Positions 1-8,145 of a DNA stretch of 16,052 nucleotides are shown here, piece after piece. The stretch comes from Gammaproteobacteria bacterium (lineage in GTDB: Bacteria; Pseudomonadota; Gammaproteobacteria; Ga0077536): NCBI GenBank assembly GCA_003540955.1, contig DPMX01000336.1, positions 1-16,052 on the forward strand. Reading direction: 5' to 3'. A model generated the notes under the pieces. That model worked only from the letters and a program-made list of their open reading frames with translations, did no database searches and was not told the origin of the DNA. Numbering within the stretch: position 1 is the stretch's first letter; each line of letters begins with the position of its first letter. The position numbers and the translations under genes are program-made.

Positions 1-747
1 CGCGATGCGATGTTATTCGTGCGCGATCCGGCAGCACTTCTCGAAAATTTTGAACCCAGCGGAGGAAGCATCACGATTGCAGCGAGAATCAATGGCATCG
101 TCGAAACCGCCTTTCCGGATGGCAGACCGCTCGATGAACTCGCCGAAAAAATAGATCCCACGCCCGACGCCGAATTCACCGCGAAATCCGCTACGCCCAT
201 CAACGTTATTGTAGTTGCCGATACAGATATTCTTTCGGACCGCTTTTGGGTTCGGTTTCAGAACTTTTTGGGAATGCGAATGCCCGAAGCAATTGCAAAT
301 AACGCAGATCTGTTGATAAACGGCATTGATAACCTGGGTGGTAACGACGACTTGATAAATTTGCGCAGCCGTGGCGAGTACTCGCGGCCTTTCGTCGTCG
401 TCCAGAAAATCAGACGTGATGCGGAGGCCCAGTTTCGTGACCAAGAGCGAGCCCTACAGGCAAAACTCAAGGACACTGAAACTAAGATGCAAGAGTTGCA
501 ACAACAACGTGACGAAGGCGGTAATTACCTGCTATCACCCGAGCAGCGCGCTGAAATCGACTCGTTTCGCAAGGAGCAGTTGAACACCAGAAAAGAGTTG
601 CGAGCAGTGCAACATGACCTACAAAAGAACATCGAGAAACTCGGCTCGATATTAAAATTTATCAACGTTGGCCTGGTCCCAATCCTGATTTCTATTTTTG
701 CTATTGGAATCAGTATGTATCGATCGCGTCACCACAATACAAACTAG
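1..747 (+). CDS. GldG-family ABC transporter auxiliary protein, C-terminal part (5' end outside window)
   Basis: The reading frame is open from the first base, so this is the end of a longer gene; the first in-window ATG (position 10) is probably internal. The visible ~248 residues match the C-terminal part of the GldG / 'gliding motility auxiliary' family: an extracytoplasmic domain, then a charged, Gln/Glu/Lys-rich segment that should form a coiled coil (about 137-215), then one C-terminal membrane helix (VGLVPILISIFAIGISMY) and a short basic tail. The motif LSPEQRAEIDSFRKEQL before the helix is typical of the family. In bacteria that do not glide, these proteins sit with an ABC ATPase, an ABC permease and a DUF4340 protein as an uncharacterised transporter. 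The DUF4340 gene follows after 5 bases, supporting one operon. The transported substrate is unknown. Confidence 0.85.
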   Translation, partial: RDAMLFVRDPAALLENFEPSGGSITIAARINGIVETAFPDGRPLDELAEKIDPTPDAEFTAKSATPINVIVVADTDILSDRFWVRFQNFLGMRMPEAIANNADLLINGIDNLGGNDDLINLRSRGEYSRPFVVVQKIRRDAEAQFRDQERALQAKLKDTETKMQELQQQRDEGGNYLLSPEQRAEIDSFRKEQLNTRKELRAVQHDLQKNIEKLGSILKFINVGLVPILISIFAIGISMYRSRHHNTN

Positions 748-752
748 CCGAT

Positions 753-1892
753 ATGAGTAGCCGTAAATTAATAATCGTAATTGTGACAATTGCAGTCGCC
801 GTCGCCGCTTGGAAAATCACGCTTCAAAAGGCACCCGAAACAGAATTCATCGCCGACCGACTCTACCCCGAATTGTTTGATCGCATTAATGACGCAGCGC
901 GCATTTCCATCAAGACTGTGGAAAACGAGACCGATCTGGTCAGGATAGATAATCAATGGGTGGTAGAAAATCTCGACAACTTTCCATCAGAATTTGCGAC
1001 AGTAAAAAGCACACTGTTAAGACTGGCCGAGGTTATAGTAATCGAACAAAAAACCTCAAAACCAGAGTTCTATCAAAAAATTGGCGTGGCCGGCACAGAA
1101 CAACAAGGTAGCAACTCAATGTTACTCGTTGTGGAAGACGTGAACGGCGACAAGTTAGTGCAAATCTTGATTGGTAACGAACGCTCGGGCAATAATCTGG
1201 ACACGCCTAACTACTACGTGCGTAAGGCACATGGCGCAGTTGCGCTACTTGTAGAAGGCAATTTAGGCTTCGATGACGAACCTTCCAAGTGGGTGGATAC
1301 CGACATCGTTAACATTGCGGCGAAAAGAGTTCAGAAAGTTACCGTAAATCGACCCGACGAGAAGATCATTGTCGCGTCGAAAAAATCACACACTGACAGT
1401 GTTCTATCGCTAGAAGATATTCCCCCCGGCTTTGTATCAGTATCTCGGGCATCCGTCTCCGCGTACGGTGGCCTGCTATTGAATCTAAAATTTGAAGACG
1501 TCGCCGCTGCCGCGAAAGTTGACGGACTCACGCCGAAAGCTGTTACTGAAGTTCAAACCTTTGATGGGCTAGTCGCTAGCCTAGAACAATTCGAAATTGG
1601 CGAAAACGAGTATATGCGTTTTCGATTTGCATTTGACCCCGACATCGTAATTGCCCCACAGGTCGTTCCGGATGCAGTCGCGGCTACTCTAGACTCCCTA
1701 AACAAAAAGAACGATCCTTCTTCTGCTGAAAAGCCAGAAGAAGTATCAGTAGAAGACGAAAAAAACTTGCTAAACGCCAAAGTTAGCAATTGGATCTATC
1801 AGATCCCGAGCTATAAGGTGAGATTACTTAATAAGACATTCGATGAGTTGATCAAACCAGAAGACAAAGAAAAAATAGCCGACGAAACTTAA
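753..1892 (+). CDS. DUF4340 domain-containing membrane-anchored protein
   Basis: This 379-residue protein has a short basic start and one hydrophobic segment at about residues 5-20 (LIIVIVTIAVAVAAW), consistent with a signal anchor that leaves the rest in the periplasm. The body is charged and beta-rich. A stretch near residues 43-100 with the pattern I-x-I...L-V-R-I-D-N-Q-W-V-V-E and a repeat of similar character later are what DUF4340 proteins look like. DUF4340 genes almost always follow a GldG-like gene, as here with a 5-base gap, and the pair is thought to be accessory to an ABC exporter. The last ~70 residues are rich in Lys, Glu and Ser. The molecular function is not known; the assignment is by family resemblance and context. 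Confidence 0.8.
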   Translation: MSSRKLIIVIVTIAVAVAAWKITLQKAPETEFIADRLYPELFDRINDAARISIKTVENETDLVRIDNQWVVENLDNFPSEFATVKSTLLRLAEVIVIEQKTSKPEFYQKIGVAGTEQQGSNSMLLVVEDVNGDKLVQILIGNERSGNNLDTPNYYVRKAHGAVALLVEGNLGFDDEPSKWVDTDIVNIAAKRVQKVTVNRPDEKIIVASKKSHTDSVLSLEDIPPGFVSVSRASVSAYGGLLLNLKFEDVAAAAKVDGLTPKAVTEVQTFDGLVASLEQFEIGENEYMRFRFAFDPDIVIAPQVVPDAVAATLDSLNKKNDPSSAEKPEEVSVEDEKNLLNAKVSNWIYQIPSYKVRLLNKTFDELIKPEDKEKIADET

Positions 1893-2276
1893 AAATAAGC
1901 TGACAACTAGTCCTTGTGGCGAGCCCGCAACATAGGCATAGAACGAACCCCAAAATCCACAAATTGCTGGGCAGCGTCGATGTAACGTGACGCCGAAATT
2001 TGCATGCCTGCGACAAAATTTAGGCTGCAATTTGCTACCCAGCCAAAACAAACCGAATGTTTTTCGGGTGGAAAAGCTCGATTTTTAGATCTGACTGTAC
2101 CTCAGCAATGAGGCTGCGCTAAGCTCCCTATGGAGGCTAAATTTATATCATTTGCCCTAGATTTTCCCTTAGCGTGCTTAAACTTTCGCTCTTTAGGCCA
2201 TATACCAGTGGTGATGCATAGGCAGAGAGTCACCCAAGCGATATACTGCGCGCCTTCGAACGCAGTCGCAGAAATC
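1893..2276. other. 384-base gap before glyQ with small hairpins, no gene seen
   Basis: I find no convincing coding region or RNA gene. Small inverted repeats are visible: CCTCA at 2100-2104 pairing with TGAGG at 2109-2113 around a GCAA loop; an adjacent imperfect stem at 2122-2138 around a CTAT loop; and an imperfect repeat between about 1996-2009 and 2022-2033. These lie in what should be the glyQ leader. The glyQ frame is open upstream to an ATG at 2130, but the added 49 residues do not resemble GlyQ, so I leave them out of the gene. Confidence 0.45.
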
Positions 2277-3209
2277 ATGGCTAATTTAAACAGCCCTGCC
2301 CCTTCTTTTCAGGCACTTATTTTCCAATTGCAGTCGTTTTGGAGTGCGAAGGGCTGTGTCGTGATGCAGCCCTACGATATGGAAGTAGGTGCCGGCACCT
2401 TTCATCCAGCGACATTCCTACGGGCCATTGGGCCCGAGCCGTGGCACGCCGCCTACGTGCAACCTTGTCGCCGCCCGACAGACGGCCGCTATGGCAAAAA
2501 CCCGAACCGCCTACAACACTACTTTCAATTTCAAGTACTGCTGAAACCCTCGCCGGCGGACATCCAGGAACTCTATCTCGAGTCGCTCAATAACCTCGGT
2601 ATTGACACACGTATACACGACGTCCGGTTCGTCGAGGATAATTGGGAATCACCGACGCTGGGTGCATGGGGATTAGGTTGGGAAGTCTGGTTAAACGGTA
2701 TGGAGATCACCCAATTTACATATTTTCAGCAAGTGGGCGGTTTGGATTGCCGACCGATATCTGGGGAGATTACTTACGGTCTAGAACGCATCGCAATGTA
2801 TTTACAGGAAGTGGATTCAGTCTATGATTTGATTTGGTCGGATTCTGCAGGGAAGGTGGTCAGTTACGGTGACATCTTTCACCAAAGTGAAGTTGAAATG
2901 TCGGCGTTTAACTTCGAACACGCTAGCATTGAAATCTTATTCCAGCGCTTCGACGACTGCGAAACGGAAGCGATACGATTGATCGACCTAAAGTTGCCGT
3001 TCCCGTCTTACGAGATGATGATACAGGCATCACACACGTTTAATTTACTCGACGCACGTCATGCAATATCCGTCACGGAGCGTCAACGCTACATTCTTCG
3101 CTTGAGGACATTGGCCCACACAATAGCCGAAACTTACTACCTAGCTAGGAAAAAACTTGATTTCCCACTAGCTAATGAAACACCTTCATCTGTGGACACA
3201 AACTTGTGA
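2277..3209 (+). CDS. glyQ: glycyl-tRNA synthetase alpha subunit
   Basis: GlyQ is the catalytic class II subunit of the bacterial alpha2beta2 glycyl-tRNA synthetase; it activates glycine with ATP and charges tRNA-Gly in the cytoplasm with GlyS. The 310-residue product (about 303 in E. coli) carries the family's near-invariant N-terminal block: F-Q-x-L-I-x-x-L-Q-x-F-W near residues 10-21, MQPYDMEVGAGTFHP, then RPTDGRYGKNPNRLQHYFQF. The start at 2277 (MANLNSPAPSF) was chosen because this is where resemblance to GlyQ begins; a longer in-frame start at 2130 would add 49 unrelated residues. No strong Shine-Dalgarno is visible. The stop overlaps the glyS start by 4 bases (GTGA), implying translational coupling. 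Confidence 0.97.
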   Translation: MANLNSPAPSFQALIFQLQSFWSAKGCVVMQPYDMEVGAGTFHPATFLRAIGPEPWHAAYVQPCRRPTDGRYGKNPNRLQHYFQFQVLLKPSPADIQELYLESLNNLGIDTRIHDVRFVEDNWESPTLGAWGLGWEVWLNGMEITQFTYFQQVGGLDCRPISGEITYGLERIAMYLQEVDSVYDLIWSDSAGKVVSYGDIFHQSEVEMSAFNFEHASIEILFQRFDDCETEAIRLIDLKLPFPSYEMMIQASHTFNLLDARHAISVTERQRYILRLRTLAHTIAETYYLARKKLDFPLANETPSSVDTNL

Positions 3210-5281
3210 TCGAGCGGGAAGACTTTTTAGTCGAGATAGGCACTGAAGAGCTACCACCCAAAGCGCTGTTAGCGCTCTCCGATGCATTTCTTCACGAGCT
3301 AAAACGAGGCTTTCAACAGCACAACCTCGACTACCGCGATGCGACCTCATATGCAACATCCCGTCGTCTTGCGGTCCAAGTTTCGGAACTCGCAGTACGA
3401 CAAGAAGATCAAAATATCGAACGTCGAGGTCCGGCGCTTGATAGCGCATTCGATAAAGCTGGAAATCCGACCAAAGCAGCTATAGGTTTCGCTAGATCCT
3501 GCGGCGTGGCAGTAGAAAAACTTGGGCATACCCATACCGATAAAGGTAAGTGGCTTAGCTATAGCGCAAAAATCGGCGGTAAAAAAACTCGCACATTACT
3601 CCCAAAAATTGTTGAGAAAGCGCTAAACGCCTTACCTGTGCCGAGACCGATGCGTTGGGGAAGCGGTGCTGCAGAATTCGTTCGACCCGTGCACTGGATT
3701 GTAATGTTGCTCGGCCCCGTTCAAGTTAAGGCGACTATCTTTGGAATCGAAACCGGCGTGAATACTCGAGGACATCGGTTTCACGCGCCCGAAGAAATCA
3801 ATATCGGAACTCCCAAAGACTATTCAAAGTTGTTGGAGGAAACTGGTTACGTAATAGCCAACTTCGAGCGGCGACGGGATCGTATTCGTCAGTTAGCCAC
3901 TGAAATTGCAAGGCAAGATAATAACCGTGTGATGGTTAACGAAGACCTGCTTGACGAGGTTACTGCGCTAGTCGAATGGCCCGCAGCAATCTGTGGAAGT
4001 TTCGATGAAAAGTTTCTATCGCTACCTCCTGAGGTTCTCATCGCAAGCATGCAGGACCATCAAAAGTATTTTCCGGTCGAATCGGTTGACGGTAGGCTCA
4101 CTAATAAATTCGTCGCGATCAGTAATATTGAAAGCCTTGATCCCAGCACCGTTCGCCGAGGCAATGAGCGAGTCATTCGACCTCGTCTGAGCGACGCCGT
4201 CTTTTTCTGGGAGCAGGATAAAAGTTTACCCCTTGAAGACCGTCTCTATCGTCTACAAAAGATCGTGTACCAAAATCAACTGGGTAGCATCAAAGACAAA
4301 ACCGACCGAGTGGTAGCCTTGTCCCGATCGCTGGCCCCTGCGTTCGGCGCTGAAGCCGACCATGCCGCCCGCGCAGCACTTTTGTCCAGGTGCGATCTTG
4401 TAACTGAAATGGTTGGTGAGTTTCCAAATCTACAGGGTCTAATGGGCAGTTACTATGCTACCGCGGACGGCGAACCACAAAAAATAACCGATGCTTTGCG
4501 CGAATTCTATATGCCACGATTTTCTGGCGACTCGATTCCTCCGAGCCCTGTCGGGTGCTGTATTGCTTATGCGGATAGACTCGATACTCTCGTCGGTATT
4601 TTTGCCATTGGTTCCATTCCGACCGGCGACAAAGATCCTTTTGCGCTTCGGCGTGCTGCACTCGGTTGTTTCCGGATCGCATTAGAATCGAGCTCGAACG
4701 TGGGACTTTTTGAATCACTACAATTCGCGTGCGATGGGTACGGTTCCATAATTGATGCGAATGCCGTTCTTGCCGACGTATCAGAGTTCATTATAGACCG
4801 TGCCAGAGGATATTTTATCGACCAACAGATCCCAAGATCCGTTATAGAATCGGTGTTAGCGACTTCCCAAAATAATCCGACTGATATCCAACGCCGCATT
4901 TCTGCGGTTACAGCGTTTCGAGCATTACCGGAAGCAAGTGCACTTGCATCTGCCAATAAACGTATTGCCAATATTTTGCGCAAAAATTCAACTAAAACAA
5001 CCGTGACAGTTAGTGACACGCTCTTAAGAGAACCTGCTGAACGTGCATTAGTAGAGCAAATTAATTCTGTGAGTGACTTAGCAGACGACTTTATTCAACG
5101 CGGAGACCATACTGCTTACCTAAAAGCCCTCGCTGGATTACACGACCCCATAAATCTATTCTTCGACGAGGTGATGGTGATGTGCGATGACACCAATATA
5201 CGTGATAATCGGATCGCGCTTCTTACCAAGATTCGTACGCTATTTACCCGTGTTGCAGATGTGGCACATCTAAATGATTGA
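3206..5281 (+). CDS. glyS: glycyl-tRNA synthetase beta subunit
   Basis: GlyS is the tRNA-binding partner of GlyQ. The protein is 691 residues, against 689 in E. coli, so it is full length. It starts with the diagnostic block FLVEIGTEELPPKAL (residues 7-21). Further family blocks include RPMRWG followed by F-V-R-P-V-H-W, the segment SMQDHQKYFPV, and SDAVFFWEQD. The C-terminal region ends with a DALR-like anticodon-binding helical domain (FFDEVMVMCDD near the end). The start codon is GTG and overlaps the glyQ stop, fixing the start and suggesting coupled synthesis in equal amounts. gmhB follows after 16 bases in the same direction, as in many gammaproteobacteria. Confidence 0.97.
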   Translation: MIEREDFLVEIGTEELPPKALLALSDAFLHELKRGFQQHNLDYRDATSYATSRRLAVQVSELAVRQEDQNIERRGPALDSAFDKAGNPTKAAIGFARSCGVAVEKLGHTHTDKGKWLSYSAKIGGKKTRTLLPKIVEKALNALPVPRPMRWGSGAAEFVRPVHWIVMLLGPVQVKATIFGIETGVNTRGHRFHAPEEINIGTPKDYSKLLEETGYVIANFERRRDRIRQLATEIARQDNNRVMVNEDLLDEVTALVEWPAAICGSFDEKFLSLPPEVLIASMQDHQKYFPVESVDGRLTNKFVAISNIESLDPSTVRRGNERVIRPRLSDAVFFWEQDKSLPLEDRLYRLQKIVYQNQLGSIKDKTDRVVALSRSLAPAFGAEADHAARAALLSRCDLVTEMVGEFPNLQGLMGSYYATADGEPQKITDALREFYMPRFSGDSIPPSPVGCCIAYADRLDTLVGIFAIGSIPTGDKDPFALRRAALGCFRIALESSSNVGLFESLQFACDGYGSIIDANAVLADVSEFIIDRARGYFIDQQIPRSVIESVLATSQNNPTDIQRRISAVTAFRALPEASALASANKRIANILRKNSTKTTVTVSDTLLREPAERALVEQINSVSDLADDFIQRGDHTAYLKALAGLHDPINLFFDEVMVMCDDTNIRDNRIALLTKIRTLFTRVADVAHLND

Positions 5282-5297
5282 GAGTTTATAAAACACC

Positions 5298-5834
5298 GTG
5301 CGGTTATTAATACTTGATCGAGATGGCGTAATTAACCACGACTCTCCGGACTTTATTAAGTCACCGCGAGAATGGATTCCAATCCCAGGGAGCATGCAAG
5401 CGATTGCGGAGGCAAATCAGATCGGCTTTCGAGTGGTGGTCGTCTCTAACCAATCGGGTATTTCCAGGGGATTATTCGATATCAATGAACTCAATAAAAT
5501 TCATTCAGCTATGTTGGGTGAGGTTGCAAGGTTTGGCGGCAGCATTGATGCGCTGTTTTTCTGTCCACATGGCCCGAGCGACGGTTGTAACTGCAGAAAA
5601 CCAATGCCCGGCCTATTGCTCGATTTGGCACAACGTATAGACGTTGATTGGCCTTCTACGTTTGTCATTGGCGATCGCAGATCCGATATGCTCTTGGCAG
5701 ATGCAGTGGGAGCACAAAAAATATTGGTTAAAACAGGACACGGAGAGGAAACCATCGAATCAACGACAGATTTATCGGACACCATCGTTTGCGACGATCT
5801 TGCGAACGCCGTCGATAAGCTTTCTATACTCTAA
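5298..5834 (+). CDS. gmhB: D-glycero-beta-D-manno-heptose-1,7-bisphosphate 7-phosphatase
   Basis: GmhB removes the 7-phosphate from heptose 1,7-bisphosphate in the ADP-heptose pathway that supplies the LPS inner core. The 178-residue protein is a HAD phosphatase: motif I is DRDGVIN (Asp7 nucleophile, Asp9 acid/base), motif II is SNQSG (Ser50), and motifs III-IV are Lys101 and the acidic pair in GDRRSD (Asp126, Asp130). The structural zinc site typical of GmhB is present as C89-x-H91 and C97-x-C99, in the short-loop version common in Pseudomonas-like proteins. The start is GTG; it places Asp7 where GmhB proteins usually have the first motif. The gene is 16 bases after glyS and 3 bases before the acyltransferase gene. 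A related histidinol-phosphatase activity is an alternative, but the context favours GmhB. Confidence 0.92.
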   Translation: MRLLILDRDGVINHDSPDFIKSPREWIPIPGSMQAIAEANQIGFRVVVVSNQSGISRGLFDINELNKIHSAMLGEVARFGGSIDALFFCPHGPSDGCNCRKPMPGLLLDLAQRIDVDWPSTFVIGDRRSDMLLADAVGAQKILVKTGHGEETIESTTDLSDTIVCDDLANAVDKLSIL

Positions 5835-5837
5835 TCA

Positions 5838-6545
5838 ATGGACACGTTTAGAGCACTTTTGTTCTACCTTGGATTGTTCCCGCCAACTGTATTATTTTGT
5901 TTAATCAGCGGACTAATCTTGCCTTTAAATCGGAACAAGCGATACCAAATAGTGACGCAGTGGTCCCGATTTGCACTATGGTGGTTACGTTTAACCTGTG
6001 GCGTAACATCGACTATAACCGGCCTAGAAAATATCCCACCTCACCCAAGTGTGATTTTCTGTAAACATCAATCTGCCTGGGAAACGATGGCTTTGCAGTT
6101 CATATTTCCTCCCCATATACAAGTAGTGAAGCGCGAACTTTTGTATGTGCCATTTTTCGGTTGGGGGCTCAGCAGTCTTAACCCTATCGCGATAGATCGC
6201 AAAGCCGGAGCTAACGCTTTGCGCGAGGTGCTGCGTATTGGCGACCTACGAATTAGACAGGGGTGGTGGGTCTTGTTGTTTCCTGAAGGTACTCGTACAA
6301 AACCAGGAGACTCGCAGGAATATTCTCGAAGCGCCGCCGCCTTAGCGATCCGAGCGGGCTGCAAGTTGGTGCCCGTCGCCCACAACGCTGGAGTATTTTG
6401 GTCACGTAATGCGCTGCGTAAAACGCAGGGCGAAATCCAGTTGGCCATCGGCCCTGCGCTCGAAAGCAAAGGAAAATCAGCGGCCGCACTTACCGCCGAA
6501 GCGGCAGAGTGGATCGAGACGCAATGTGCGGAAATGCCACGATAA
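5838..6545 (+). CDS. plsC: 1-acyl-sn-glycerol-3-phosphate acyltransferase (PlsC family)
   Basis: The predicted reaction is transfer of an acyl chain to lysophosphatidic acid, giving phosphatidic acid at the inner membrane. The 235-residue protein has a hydrophobic N-terminus (about 8-30) and the PlsC motifs in order: block I as KHQSAWET (His77-x4-Glu82), block II around PFFGWGL, block III FPEGTRT (148-154) and block IV LVPVAHNAG. Block I has Glu where most PlsC proteins have the HX4D aspartate; this variant is usual in the gammaproteobacterial subgroup encoded beside glyQS-gmhB, so I do not read it as inactivation. It begins 3 bases after gmhB and is probably the last gene of that operon. Acyl-acceptor specificity cannot be told from sequence. 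Confidence 0.9.
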   Translation: MDTFRALLFYLGLFPPTVLFCLISGLILPLNRNKRYQIVTQWSRFALWWLRLTCGVTSTITGLENIPPHPSVIFCKHQSAWETMALQFIFPPHIQVVKRELLYVPFFGWGLSSLNPIAIDRKAGANALREVLRIGDLRIRQGWWVLLFPEGTRTKPGDSQEYSRSAAALAIRAGCKLVPVAHNAGVFWSRNALRKTQGEIQLAIGPALESKGKSAAALTAEAAEWIETQCAEMPR

Positions 6546-6744
6546 AGAAAGTTCAACTTGGGTTTATGGGGTCGCCGTTAGTCCGCGCGTGCCCGTAAAA
6601 ATCATAAGCCAGTCGTGTATCGTATCCGACATTTCATCTGCGGCACCCATTGGGGTGGCGACGAAATCACGCTATATTAGCGCAAACGCGATTGGTGGCG
6701 TGATGGCACGGCGTAAATCCAGTTGATTACTTGAACTGTTGACT
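6546..6744. other. 199-base gap between plsC and hemB, no gene seen
   Basis: No supported gene or clear terminator. A forward frame stays open to 6726, but it starts inside plsC in another frame and resembles nothing I know. On the reverse strand one frame is also nearly open with a single stop in the middle, without recognisable motifs. There is no good Shine-Dalgarno just before hemB. Confidence 0.4.
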
Positions 6745-7752
6745 ATGACTTCCATTCTGTCTCCGAAATTTCCTCATATGCGACCGCGCCGCATGCGTGC
6801 CAACGATTTTTCGCGTCGCCTTATGCGGGAGACAACCTTAACTGTCAACGATTTGATCTGTCCACTATTCGTGCGGGAAGGCTCGCAAGAACGGGAGCCA
6901 GTCTCGAGTATGCCGGGTATCGAGCGACTATCCATAGATCTGTTAGTCGACTATGCGGCAGAGCTCTATACGCTAGGGATTCCTGCCGTAGCCGTATTTC
7001 CAGTAACACCGCAGAATTTGAAGACTGACGACGGATGCGAAGCATATAACCCGGACGGCCTTGCCCAACGCTCGATCGCCGCAATCAAAGAGCGGATTCC
7101 GGAACTTGGGGTCATTACGGACGTTGCACTTGATCCGTTCACCTCCCATGGCCACGACGGTGTATTAGGGTCAGACGGGTACGTTGAAAACGATCAATCG
7201 GTAGAAATACTCGTACGACAGGCCTTGTCTCAAGCGCGCGCTGGCGTGGATATCGTCGCGCCATCAGACATGATGGACGGGCGGGTCGGCAAGATCCGCG
7301 ATGCACTGGAAGTTGAAGGTTTTAAAAACGTTCGGATCTTGTCTTATGCTGCGAAATACGCCTCTGCCTTCTACGGCCCATTTCGCGATGCAGTGGGGTC
7401 GCAGGCGAATCTTGGCGAAGACGGCAAACAAACCTACCAGATGGATTTCTCAAACAGCGACGAAGCACTAAGGGAAGTCGCTATGGATATCAGCGAAGGT
7501 GCCGACATGATCATGGTTAAACCAGGAATGCCCTACCTTGACGTAATTCGAAGGGTCAAAGATAAGTTCGCTATGCCTACCTTCGCTTACCAAGTTAGTG
7601 GTGAATACGCTATGTTAATGGCAGCAGTCGATTCGGGTTGGCTAGACAAAACTAAGGTGGTCATGGAAACTCTAAGTTGTTTCAAGCGATCCGGCGCAGA
7701 CGGTGTGCTGAGTTATTTTGCACCTTATGCTGCACGAAAGCTTAGTGCTTGA
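6745..7752 (+). CDS. hemB: delta-aminolevulinic acid dehydratase (porphobilinogen synthase)
   Basis: HemB condenses two 5-aminolevulinate molecules into porphobilinogen, the second committed step of haem synthesis. With the ATG at 6745 the product is 335 residues; a TTG two codons earlier is possible but less likely. The two Schiff-base lysines are visible: Lys204 in YAAKYASAFYGPF and Lys259 in MIMVKPGMPYLD. The metal-site region reads DVALDPFTSHGHDGVL (126-141): Asp and Ala stand where zinc-dependent enzymes have their three cysteines. This is the cysteine-free, magnesium-dependent form known from Pseudomonas aeruginosa. Allosteric magnesium control is likely but inferred from family. The gene faces the ntrBC remnant, 20 bases away, and hemH at the far end of the window belongs to the same pathway. 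Confidence 0.97.
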   Translation: MTSILSPKFPHMRPRRMRANDFSRRLMRETTLTVNDLICPLFVREGSQEREPVSSMPGIERLSIDLLVDYAAELYTLGIPAVAVFPVTPQNLKTDDGCEAYNPDGLAQRSIAAIKERIPELGVITDVALDPFTSHGHDGVLGSDGYVENDQSVEILVRQALSQARAGVDIVAPSDMMDGRVGKIRDALEVEGFKNVRILSYAAKYASAFYGPFRDAVGSQANLGEDGKQTYQMDFSNSDEALREVAMDISEGADMIMVKPGMPYLDVIRRVKDKFAMPTFAYQVSGEYAMLMAAVDSGWLDKTKVVMETLSCFKRSGADGVLSYFAPYAARKLSA

Positions 7753-7768
7753 GAGATAACTCACTCGA

Positions 7769-7787
7769 GGTCTCAAACTTCGAGACC
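7769..7787. terminator. possible bidirectional terminator after hemB
   Basis: A near-perfect 19-base palindrome: GGTCTC at 7769-7774 pairs with GAGACC at 7782-7787, and AA with TT inside. It lies between the ends of two convergent genes and overlaps the last codons of the ntrC remnant. On the forward side it is followed by a moderately T-rich stretch (TTCCTTTATCTT) but no clean T run, so termination is plausible, not certain. Confidence 0.4.
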
Positions 7788-8142
7788 AAGTTCCTTTATC
7801 TTCCGGGTCAGCGTGTTACGCCCCCACCCTAGCAGGCGCGCCGCCTCTTGACGGTGCCCGTGTGTCTAAGCCGACGCAGCACCAATCATAATCCGCTCGA
7901 AGCGCGGCACGGCTTCGTCCAATAGCGGGGTATTTTCCGACATGAGCAACCGCTCTGCCCAGTTCTTTAACCTCTTGCAATCTCCGTCCTATGAGTTTCG
8001 TCGCGCTCTGCTCTAGTAGGCCTTCTGCGGCGGAATTGACTTGGCTTATATTGAGGCTTCGGTTTACAACCAGCACCGACGTGGCAAGAGCCCCAAACAA
8101 GGCTCTATCGTTATTGGGACAATACTCACGCGTCTTATTCAT
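7773..8142 (-). pseudogene. ntrB-ntrC (glnL-glnG) deletion remnant: NtrB PAS start joined to NtrC DNA-binding end
   Basis: Read on the reverse strand, the first ~55 residues from the ATG at 8140-8142 match the N-terminal PAS region of the nitrogen sensor kinase NtrB: A-L-A-T-S-V-L-V-V-N-R, then N-S-A-A-E-G-L-L-E and I-G-R-R-L. From about 7976 a different frame encodes the end of the response regulator NtrC: WAERLL, then LLDEAVPRFERIMI, then the Fis-type helix-turn-helix HRQEAARLLGWGRNTLTRK, ending IKELGLEV and a stop at 7773-7775. Everything between (the NtrB kinase, NtrC receiver and AAA+ sigma-54 domains, normally around 2.4 kb) is absent. The two parts are in different frames, and the NtrC part has an in-frame TAG at 7866-7868, just before T-H-G-H. 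The 108-residue ORF through the junction becomes an unrelated tail. Its place after glnA is that of a normal glnA-ntrB-ntrC locus. A functional product is very unlikely. Confidence 0.9.
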
Positions 8143-8145
8143 TAC

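Noticed and set aside
2130..2276. In-frame upstream start for glyQ adding 49 residues
   Set aside because: The extension has no resemblance to GlyQ; family similarity starts at the ATG at 2277, and the resulting length fits the family.
5838..6545. PlsC HX4E in place of HX4D as a sign of inactivation
   Set aside because: The H-Q-S-x-W-E form is usual in the gammaproteobacterial subgroup beside glyQS-gmhB, and all other motifs are intact.
6739..6744. TTG start for hemB
   Set aside because: An ATG two codons later is available, there is no ribosome binding site favouring TTG, and the difference is two residues.
6745..7752. HemB lacking the zinc cysteines as a defect
   Set aside because: The cysteine-free, magnesium-type site is a known functional variant, as in Pseudomonas.
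7816..8142. 108-residue ORF as a real small protein
   Set aside because: Its first half is NtrB-like, but its second half is the NtrC coding sequence read in the wrong frame, so it is a product of the deletion rather than a gene.
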